From a virus, in IMG/VR virus record IMGVR_UViG_3300028416_000063, positions 1-28,013 of that record: a stretch of 28,013 nucleotides of DNA. One strand, written 5' to 3'. The notes below the pieces were generated by a model. It was not told where the DNA came from and searched no databases. It saw only the letters and a list, made by a program, of their open reading frames with translations. Made by a program: the position numbers and the translations under genes. Numbering within the stretch: the stretch's first letter is position 1; each line of letters begins with the position of its first letter. This document shows, piece by piece, positions 18,105 to 25,400 of the stretch.

Positions 18105-18147
18105 AACGGGTTAAAATGTAATTAAATGCAATTTAACCCGTTTTTTT
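18105..18147 (+). terminator. Intrinsic terminator after clpP
   Basis: Perfect 11-bp stem AACGGGTTAAA (18105-18115) / TTTAACCCGTT (18132-18142), a 16-base loop, and a run of seven T (18141-18147). It starts 14 bases after the clpP stop codon. The reverse strand has no T-run after the stem, so it should stop plus-strand transcription only. Confidence 0.92.
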
Positions 18148-18154
18148 ATGGCTA

Positions 18155-18187
18155 AAAACTTGACAGATTAGCGAATCGTAGTATAAT
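18155..18187 (+). promoter_or_regulatory. Sigma70-type promoter cassette, copy 1
   Basis: AAAACTTGACA (18155-18165), three bases, then TAGCGAATCGT (18169-18179) and TATAAT (18182-18187); the -35 to -10 spacer is 16 bases. The first 25 bases match copy 2 (18572-18596) at 23 positions, with the same spacing to the -10. A spacer is normally not conserved, so TAGCGAATCGT may be a regulator site. It drives the 117-aa gene. Confidence 0.75.
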
Positions 18188-18219
18188 AATAGTATATTCA
18201 ATAAAGAGAGGGTTTAAAT

Positions 18220-18573
18220 ATGACTACAATGACAGTAAAAGAACTAAGTGTGTTAGCAGAATCAAAAGCAAATCAGGCTTCTTTAGATTATTTCAATTCA
18301 AAACTAGGTGGTAAGGACAATTATCCCTGTGGTTTTGCATGGGTTACTGTTCGTCCTGAAAATAAGGGCAATACTAAGCTAGGTAAAGAAGAACGTAGAG
18401 TGTTAGAATCTATGGGATTTTCAAAAGATTGGACTGGCAAAGCGTGGCAAATCTGGAATCCAGGTAAAGTTAACGTACAAAATGTTGATGTTAAAGAAGC
18501 AGGTGCTCAGGCATATGCAGATGTAATGTCTTCTGCTGGGTTTAATGCTTCTTGTGGTTCACGTTTAGACTAA
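18220..18573 (+). CDS. Conserved phage protein with KGNTKLGKEERR block, function unknown
   Basis: 117 aa starting MTTMTVKELSVLAESKANQA; AAGAGAGGG precedes the ATG. A second Met at codon 4 is possible but is further from the ribosome site. The middle and end carry blocks I recall from hypothetical proteins of many phages: FAWVTVRP, KGNTKLGKEERRVLESMGF, KDWTGKAWQIWNP, QNVDVKEAGA and a final SRLD. Many conserved Lys, Arg, Trp and Tyr residues suggest nucleic-acid or protein binding, but no named domain is recognised. It has its own promoter cassette and lies between the clpP terminator and copy 2 of the cassette. Only 3 bases separate its stop from the -35 of the next promoter, so the two small genes form one compact unit. 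Confidence 0.8.
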   Translation: MTTMTVKELSVLAESKANQASLDYFNSKLGGKDNYPCGFAWVTVRPENKGNTKLGKEERRVLESMGFSKDWTGKAWQIWNPGKVNVQNVDVKEAGAQAYADVMSSAGFNASCGSRLD

Positions 18574-18604
18574 AACTTGACAAACTAGCGAATCGTGTTA
18601 TATT
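18572..18604 (+). promoter_or_regulatory. Sigma70-type promoter cassette, copy 2
   Basis: AAAACTTGACA (18572-18582), three bases, TAGCGAATCGT (18586-18596) and TATATT (18599-18604), again with a 16-base spacer. The cassette starts inside the stop codon of the 117-aa gene and drives the 115-aa gene. See copy 1 for the comparison. Confidence 0.75.
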
Positions 18605-18634
18605 AATTACATAATCAACAGAGAGGTTACTAAT

Positions 18635-18982
18635 ATGAAATACAAGTTATATCAAATTCATCTTACAGATGCAGAAATTGATTTAATCAATGAAGAAGGA
18701 CATGATGCTGTTCATAAGCAATCATTGAAATTAGATATGAATTTTTCAAAGAATGACACAGGTATGGTTGCCCGGGATGCATTCAATCGTGGATACTACA
18801 CGCATGTTAGTAACATCACTGCTGATAGTTTAGAGGGCGTGTTTCATGTAGGGAACATGGGCCCAGAAGAAGACATTGAGCGTTTGTCTCGTATGTACAG
18901 TGTTAGTGTTGGTGACATTGTGGAAGATGAAGATGGCAAGCAATCAGTAGTTGCTAATTTTGGTTTTAAAGAGGTAGCCTAA
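18635..18982 (+). CDS. Small phage protein with YodL-like features, function unknown
   Basis: 115 aa starting MKYKLYQIHLTDAEIDLIN; AGAGAGG precedes the ATG. The layout resembles the YodL-like domain found on plasmids and in phages: a KYKLYQI opening strand, a YYTHVSNI middle, LEGVFHVGN, then SVSVGDIV and a final FGFKEV (YodL-like proteins typically show YxxYQL, SLSVSDV and FGF). The block VGNMGPEEDIERLSRMYSVS (about 72-91) is also known to me from hypothetical phage proteins. No biochemical role is established to my knowledge. The gene ends tail to tail with the lysozyme-like gene; their stop codons overlap by 4 bases (18979-18982), with no terminator between them. It is driven by promoter cassette copy 2. 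Confidence 0.75.
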   Translation: MKYKLYQIHLTDAEIDLINEEGHDAVHKQSLKLDMNFSKNDTGMVARDAFNRGYYTHVSNITADSLEGVFHVGNMGPEEDIERLSRMYSVSVGDIVEDEDGKQSVVANFGFKEVA

Positions 18983-19617
18983 CTAAAGCCAGGAACAAAA
19001 CTCCACATCTTAGAAGTTTTAATTTTCATAGCGGCTAGTTTTTCATTAATCTGGCCGTTATTCTTTTTAATATTAGTCTGAATTTCATCTGTAATATTAT
19101 ACCATTTTTCATTATTAATCAATGCAATGATAGGATGTCCTTCAATTTTATCAACGCCTTCATTGAAGAAATAATATAACAATGCATCAAATTGTGGTTG
19201 AGATAATTCTTTCTTAACAAACTTTTCTAAAACATTTCCTATATTACGTAATTGCTTTTCTAATATAAAGTTTGCCATTGGTTTTGTAATTTTGCCTGTA
19301 CCTATGTCTATTCTCTGTGAGGCAACGGTTATATATCCATAACGCTTTTCTGTATTTGTTATTTTATAACCAAACCCAACAGTATCATCTGTTATCTCTA
19401 ACATAGGTTTGTTTGTATCAATGATTGCATTCTTACTCATTTCACTGAATATTAAATCTGTTATTGGAAAGCATGTCAATCTAACGTGTGATAATATATA
19501 AGTAGGCTCACCGGTTTCTTTGTAGCCCGTACCTAAATAAGTGCCATTAGGAGTTACAACATTCAACGGAAGTTGAATATAATTTAGCAATGACCCTTTT
19601 CTTTTATCAAATAACAT
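18979..19617 (-). CDS. GH24-like phage lysozyme, probably virion- or hub-associated
   Basis: 212 aa starting MLFDKRKGSLLNYIQL. GAGG lies 10 bases before the ATG, which overlaps the gp5 stop (TAATG). The second half fits the GH24 (phage lysozyme) helical lobe: GKITKPMANFILEKQL (about 108-123), then LSQPQFDALLYYFFNEG (138-154) and a final MWSF. DDTVGFGYKI (77-86) matches the T-I-G-x-G strand of T4 lysozyme. The catalytic Glu is not certain. E59 in SEM lies 20 residues before T79, against 15 in T4 lysozyme, and the usual Asp is also shifted. Activity may therefore be altered or lost. About 50 extra N-terminal residues may dock the protein to the hub. There is no signal peptide or SAR segment, and its place after gp5 supports a tail-associated role rather than a holin-dependent endolysin. 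Confidence 0.65.
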   Translation of the reverse strand: MLFDKRKGSLLNYIQLPLNVVTPNGTYLGTGYKETGEPTYILSHVRLTCFPITDLIFSEMSKNAIIDTNKPMLEITDDTVGFGYKITNTEKRYGYITVASQRIDIGTGKITKPMANFILEKQLRNIGNVLEKFVKKELSQPQFDALLYYFFNEGVDKIEGHPIIALINNEKWYNITDEIQTNIKKNNGQINEKLAAMKIKTSKMWSFVPGFS

Positions 19618-21473
19618 TACGCTAACCTCACTGCGGTTGTTCCTGTAACAGAAGAACTATCTGCTACACTGTATGAACGAGTTAATCGGTATGCGCCTCT
19701 TTCTGCACTTGCGGCTGAGAAATGCATTGGATCCCATGGAGCACTCCAGTTTCCGCCCCAACCTAAACCATGCCTTGCGGCTATCTCACCGATGTTAAGT
19801 GGGAAGTCACAGCCTTGGTCTGCGCCTCTAGTCACACCTGGATTCCAACCAGCTGGTCTTGTTCGTGCATATCCGTTTGGTGCATATGCATTAATATCTA
19901 TTGCGGCTCCCATTGCATGGAAGCTAGGTCTTGAACCACCTCTTTGATTTCTATTACAGTAACCGCCCAATGTTTTAATAACGTATCCGGTTGCTTCTAA
20001 ATCATCAATTAATCCTTGGAAGTTAGATTGGAATATTGCCGCAACCTGACAGCCTACTCCATTACTTGCACGTATAGATGCCAAGCCTTCTCCGGGAGGA
20101 AGCCCAGGAACATCTTCGTTTGATGTTTCATTTGAATCTTGATTTGCGGCATCCATTTGTCCAGATGCACTATTTGGATCACTTGCTATTTCATTACCAG
20201 CGTTTTGTGTTTCGTTGTTATTCTCGCCAGGCGTAGACCCATCTGCGGCTTTTTGTACTGTTTCTGTACCACGCAAGAAAGGTTCATGTGTTGGGAATTT
20301 AGGTATAATACTTTTTTCAATTACTGTGTTTTCTAAATTCTGAATATCTGGTTGTGTTTCTAATGGTATATCATAAGCGATAGAAGCCATAGGACCATTA
20401 AGATGTAGCTTGCCATTAACTGTAGAAACATACATACTTGTTTCAACTTTCTGATGTAGTGACCCACCACTTTCATAAAACTGCGAACCAATAGTCTTAG
20501 TATGCATTTGATTATCTACGTTAATATTATAATTGTTTATAGCATGTAGATTAATATTTTCACCAGCTTCAAGGTTTATATTTTTATCTGCACGTAGATT
20601 GAAATCTTTTTCTGTACGCATCGACAATGATCCTTCAGCATAAACCATCACTTCACCATCTGCTCCAATTTCAACCCAACCGGAACCTGAACTATTGATT
20701 GCATATACAAAATCATTTGTGCCATCAACAATAACTTGTGCGCCTGAACCTGTCGAAATTCTAATTTGATTAGGGTGTATTGTGCCATCGTCTCCGACAG
20801 ACCCATCATCCATTGTAATTCCATTACCACCTGGTGTAGTCCAGCCATAAACTTTTGAGTGTTGCGTTGTTTCATAGTTTGCATCACGTAATGGACTTGC
20901 AGTAGATTGTCCTCGTTTATTATCAGAAAATATACCTTGACTTGCTGAGTTTACATTTCTGTTAGAATTTCCTTGGTCTGCTTCATCTGTATTTTGTAAT
21001 TCTGCTAATGTGTTAGGTGTAGACTTTGCAACTTTAACATCTTTGGCAATTCCTTCACCCATTCCACTGCCGTCAGGATTGGCAGTACCTGCCGCACCAC
21101 CTGGTACAGTGCCGGGAACTTCTTGTGCAACTGCGAACCAATAACCTTCGTTTAGATTTCCGTTATCTGCAAAGAAAACTAATATAGTAACTCCGCCATC
21201 TGGTGGGACAGAGAACATACCATATGAACCTTGAGAGTTTGAGCCTCCGAAAGAACTTGCATACATAAAATACATTGGCTCATCTGGATCTCCGCCCAAT
21301 TTAGGAACATAAGCCGCTATACGTCCTCGTCCTTCTGGATCTGGTTTTCCTCCAACAGTTATGGCTTTATATATGCCACTTTTAATATTCTGTAAAATAG
21401 GATTTTCTTGCGACTTTCGATTGCTCAAAAGAGATTTTGCAAGACTGTTTCCTATAGTAGATTGATTAGCCAT
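19617..21473 (-). CDS. gp5: Baseplate hub gp5-like with C-terminal M15 peptidase
   Basis: 618 aa. Its ATG overlaps the SGNH gene by 8 bases (ATGGCTAA); AGGA lies upstream. Residues about 34-120 (GKPDPEGRGRIAAYVPKLGG, VPPDGGVTILVFF, EGYWFAVAQE) form the OB-fold domain of gp5/VgrG-type hub spikes. Residues about 280-360 (LSMRTEKDFNLRADKNINLE, AGENINLHA, MHTKTIG) look like the triple beta-helix. A Glu/Asn/Ser-rich linker (about 400-465) follows, then a zinc peptidase of the M15 type (about 470-590). Likely zinc ligands are H519 and D526 in SFHAMGAAIDIN and H584 in WDPMHF. M15 enzymes cut the peptide part of peptidoglycan. T4 gp5 instead carries a lysozyme domain between OB fold and helix; here that position has only a linker. 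The enzyme therefore follows the spike instead of preceding it. Confidence 0.88.
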   Translation of the reverse strand: MANQSTIGNSLAKSLLSNRKSQENPILQNIKSGIYKAITVGGKPDPEGRGRIAAYVPKLGGDPDEPMYFMYASSFGGSNSQGSYGMFSVPPDGGVTILVFFADNGNLNEGYWFAVAQEVPGTVPGGAAGTANPDGSGMGEGIAKDVKVAKSTPNTLAELQNTDEADQGNSNRNVNSASQGIFSDNKRGQSTASPLRDANYETTQHSKVYGWTTPGGNGITMDDGSVGDDGTIHPNQIRISTGSGAQVIVDGTNDFVYAINSSGSGWVEIGADGEVMVYAEGSLSMRTEKDFNLRADKNINLEAGENINLHAINNYNINVDNQMHTKTIGSQFYESGGSLHQKVETSMYVSTVNGKLHLNGPMASIAYDIPLETQPDIQNLENTVIEKSIIPKFPTHEPFLRGTETVQKAADGSTPGENNNETQNAGNEIASDPNSASGQMDAANQDSNETSNEDVPGLPPGEGLASIRASNGVGCQVAAIFQSNFQGLIDDLEATGYVIKTLGGYCNRNQRGGSRPSFHAMGAAIDINAYAPNGYARTRPAGWNPGVTRGADQGCDFPLNIGEIAARHGLGWGGNWSAPWDPMHFSAASAERGAYRLTRSYSVADSSSVTGTTAVRLA

Positions 21474-22452
21474 TGTTTATTTTCCTATACGCTTGATGTA
21501 TGTTTTTAGCTAAATCTTTATTCGCAATTTCATCAAAATGCCCACAACTTAGCCTACTATAATCAAGTGGTGTATTGATAATTTCTACTTTTCTGTCTAA
21601 AGTATTCATATCATTTATGTATTTATTTGCCAATTCCATTGCATCTGGTAAAATATTATACTGTTCCCAAAATCCTATATTAACAAATATAATATTCCAT
21701 TTGTTTGCAAGAGTTAACCAATGCAATCGTCTTAATATTATCTCAACATTTTTAATAAAAGAATTTGCATTAGTATTAATATGTAGCATATGCGCCGCCC
21801 AAGATTCGTCTAATGCTTTTTGGGCTTTTGCACTACGTTTGTTAAAATTTGTATGAAACTCTTGCGATGCTTCTGGTAGTTCCCATAGAATTTCTGGATC
21901 AACTATCGGCATTTTTCTTATTCCTAAATTTGGATTAATATTTGCATTTGTATCCCAAGCTCTTAGTAGCTCATTGTATATTGGCTTAGTTGGTTTGTCT
22001 ATACCAGGTGACAAAATGTTCATATACCATGCATGTCTCATCATCGAGGACATACTATACACAATAGTTTTTGTCTGTTTAGACTTTGGTTCATTTGTCC
22101 ATTGTTCTAATCTTCGCATTATTGTTTCGTTTCCAGAACCAGGTTTTGCTAAATTTATCCAAAACTTATTTTTATCTTTTTTATTCAATAACGCACTCAA
22201 GCACCATTTCTCTGGTAACCCATCGCCAAACATAAAACTATCACCGAATATAGGAATTATTTCTTCTTCGAAATCTTCAAAATTTGTTAAGTCTGTTCTT
22301 GTAGGCCAAGCATTAGGCCATACTTCTTTTTGTTCACCAAATTTAGGGTCAATGGTATACGGAGTATAATATGTTTTATCCATATCATGTCTTCCATCAT
22401 CAAACAACTTACTGAAAGTTGAATACTCATTATTAAATTCGTTAGTCTTCAT
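21466..22452 (-). CDS. SGNH/GDSL hydrolase-like protein in the hub operon
   Basis: 328 aa starting MKTNEFNNEYSTFSKLF; AGGAAA lies upstream, overlapping the stop of the hub gene. Residues 65-80 (IIPIFGDSFMFGDGLP) carry block I with candidate nucleophile S72. NLAKPGSGNET (100-110) supplies G105 and N108 for blocks II and III, and CGHFDEIANKDLA (303-315) resembles block V with H305. The Asp normally three residues before that His is replaced by S302, so the enzyme would use a Ser-His dyad or another acid. SGNH enzymes remove acyl groups from lipids or polysaccharides. Similar genes occur in marine T4-like phages. Its place inside the hub operon suggests a virion or tail part that acts on surface glycans or lipids, or an assembly factor. 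Substrate is unknown. Confidence 0.7.
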   Translation of the reverse strand: MKTNEFNNEYSTFSKLFDDGRHDMDKTYYTPYTIDPKFGEQKEVWPNAWPTRTDLTNFEDFEEEIIPIFGDSFMFGDGLPEKWCLSALLNKKDKNKFWINLAKPGSGNETIMRRLEQWTNEPKSKQTKTIVYSMSSMMRHAWYMNILSPGIDKPTKPIYNELLRAWDTNANINPNLGIRKMPIVDPEILWELPEASQEFHTNFNKRSAKAQKALDESWAAHMLHINTNANSFIKNVEIILRRLHWLTLANKWNIIFVNIGFWEQYNILPDAMELANKYINDMNTLDRKVEIINTPLDYSRLSCGHFDEIANKDLAKNIHQAYRKINNG

Positions 22453-22460
22453 TCTATTTC

Positions 22461-25400
22461 CTACGGCGTTGGTGGGTTAACTATCACAAAATCAGCGGCA
22501 TTAAATCGAACGCCTATTTGCAATGCACCAGTTTCTGGGTTTCTACTATCTTCATTTGCAACTCCCGATGCAGTTGTTACCGCAATATCTGGGTACTCAT
22601 TGGCTATTGTATTTTTTAAATTCATTGGGTTTAGTCCAGGTTTATAATATTCAAATGATCCAACAGGCGCAGTTGAATCGACTAATCCAAAATGTGTTAC
22701 TGGGTCTGTTATCGTTTGTATTGTTCCTGAAGAGTCTCTATATGTTATAGGACCAATTGCACTGTAATCTAATACTTGCGAGGTGTAAGTTTCTCCATCA
22801 AAAGTTTCTGTTAATGTTGTTCTTGGTGCCGCTTCAACTTTGGTTAATATATCATTGTACACATCTTTTGCATTAGTATATTGTGCAACTTGTGAAGCAG
22901 ACACTTCTCCGTCTGATATTGCATCAACTATATTACTGTTAGAAATTGATGTGCCAGTCCTATCACCAAGTGTTTCAACTACTATTATAGGTGCAGTAGC
23001 ATTTGGTTCTTTGATTGGTACTGCAACATTTTCATATTTAATTTCGCCATTTTCTTCAACTGGTATTATACCAGTAGTTACACCATCGGTTGAACTTAAA
23101 TCACTTCTTATATCATTTACTTCGGTTTGTAATTTAGATGCAAGTTCTTCGTCACTTTCTCTTCCTGCTTCTGTCCAATACCAACTCTCTAATCTTTCTT
23201 CTGTGTCTTTTAGTTCTGCTTCTTTTTCATTTAGCAACTCTAATTTCTTTTGTTTCTTCAATGCATCTATTGCCTCTCCTCTAGTTCCTGAGGTTGCGTT
23301 TGTTGTAATTGTATCAATAGTGCTTTCTATTGCTTTGACTTCCGAATATTCTTGGTCTGTTAAATCATGTAAACTTCTGCCATCGATAATATTAATGGCT
23401 TTTTGGTTCAATGCTGAAACTTTGTCTGCTTCGTTTACTGTAAGAGTATTAAGCCCAACATCAACTGAATAATTTCTTGTGCCAAGTCCTGTTCGGTAAC
23501 TTTCTACGTTTACCTGATGTCCGTGATTTTCTATTGGAACAGTACCGTCAAGAATTGACGCGGCACCATTGATACTTGCCGCCTTTTCTGCATTGGTTGT
23601 GTTAGGGTCATTCACATCTATCGTTTCTAAATCAGACATTATTGATTGTGGATCTTTTATAATATCATCCTCGCCTTTAAGGTATCGTTCTGATTCTATT
23701 CGATTTGCTTCGTTTACCTTAGTTAGTGCTTCTTGGTCTAATCCTGTTACAGTTGTTCCCACGGTTGCATTTTCAGTTGCCTCAAGTGCGTGGTCTATCT
23801 CTGCCATAGTTTGTGCTGTTACAGTATAACCTTCGTCTATGGCTTCATTGTAAGCATTTCGAGTTGCATCCGATACTGACTCATTTCCTGTTTGATAATC
23901 GTCTGCTAATCTTTTTGCAATCTTTTGTGCAGATTGTTGTACCGCAATACAAGATTGTTCATGACCTAATGCACATAGTCCCTCGGCCTGTTGTCTAGCA
24001 AGTGCTAATTGTTTTGCAACTGATTCATTTGGAACTGCGTAATCGTTTTGGTTTGAAGGTTCAAGAAAGTTATTTGTTGCAGTTTGTAATGCCATGACCG
24101 CATGCGGTCCCGCACCATCTATATCAACTACATACACATCGCCCTCTGGTGTTATTCCAGTACCTGCGCCCTGTGGTGCAACTATATCATCTGCAAATTC
24201 TTTTGCTTCCGCGTCTTCTTTTGCATTTGGATTCACAACAGCATCGCCTCCATCATTGAGTCCTAATCTATCTTGTACTGGTAATTGAAAATAACCGTCT
24301 GACATTAATTCTGGATTAGGAGCTCCTAGTACTGCATCTACTGTTTGAAATTCTTCCGCCGCTGGTATCTTTACCATTTGTAATGTTTGTGTAAATAATC
24401 CACCACTGAATGAACTAATAACTGAGTTAACAGAATATACACTAGTCATTAGTCGTGTCTTTTTTATTCCATCATAATTTTCTGCATCTAGTCCTACTCT
24501 CTCTGGGTTATTTAAATAAACGCCTTCTGCTTTATCTGTAACTAAGATAAGATAATTTACTCCATTAATATTCGTAGAATGCATTTTATATTCATCAAGT
24601 GCATTTGCATTGCCGTATTTTGCTTTTATCATAGAAGGAGAATACACGCTATCTACCCAATATGGGTCTCCTTTGATAGTCATTTGTGCATTCATCATAC
24701 TTAAATTATTATTTCTTCCTTCATAATATTTTGCTTGTGCAAGTTCAATATCTTCTTGGTCAGCCGATTTAATAACATTCAAGTTAGTAGGATTTTCTAA
24801 TAATGATTTAGTAATACGTGAAAAGTTAACTGGGTTTTCTACAAGTGCTTTTAATAAACTATCAAATTGGTCAAGACTTAATTTACTAATCATTTCTTTA
24901 TCTAAATTTTCAGTAAGTATAAGTTCCTGTCCTTCACTGCCAGGGAATAATCCCAAGTCATTCCAATTGTCTCCGATGGTTGAAGTGCTTTCAATAATTT
25001 TAGTTGAGTATAGTTGTCCCAATGCCTCACGCATTAAGTCATTTTGTGCAATTTCATTTTCTTTTTCTTCTCTTAGTAAATCATTTTGACTTTGGTTTGA
25101 ATCTTGTATTTGATTAAATAGCTTGTTACGATTTTCACGAACTTCTCCCTTCATAATATCTTGAAGAATTTCATACTCTTGTGAATCTTCATCAAACATA
25201 CTCATCATTTGATTTGCATCAGCATTTTGAATTTGTTCATATATTTTTTGTGCTTCGGCGGCCTCTCCTGGTCCACCAACACGACTCATAAGTCTGTCTC
25301 TGAATTCGTTTCGTACTTCTGCACTAAGGTCTGCAAATTGTCCTTCAAGTGTTCGAGCGTTTGCTCTATGCATTCTAAGTGTTTCACCCAATGTTCCAGA

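Noticed and set aside
19617-21473. T4-type lysozyme domain inside gp5
   Set aside because: No Glu-8-Asp-5-Thr pattern or TIGxGH block between the OB fold and the helix-like region; that part is a low-complexity linker. The enzyme present is M15 at the C terminus.
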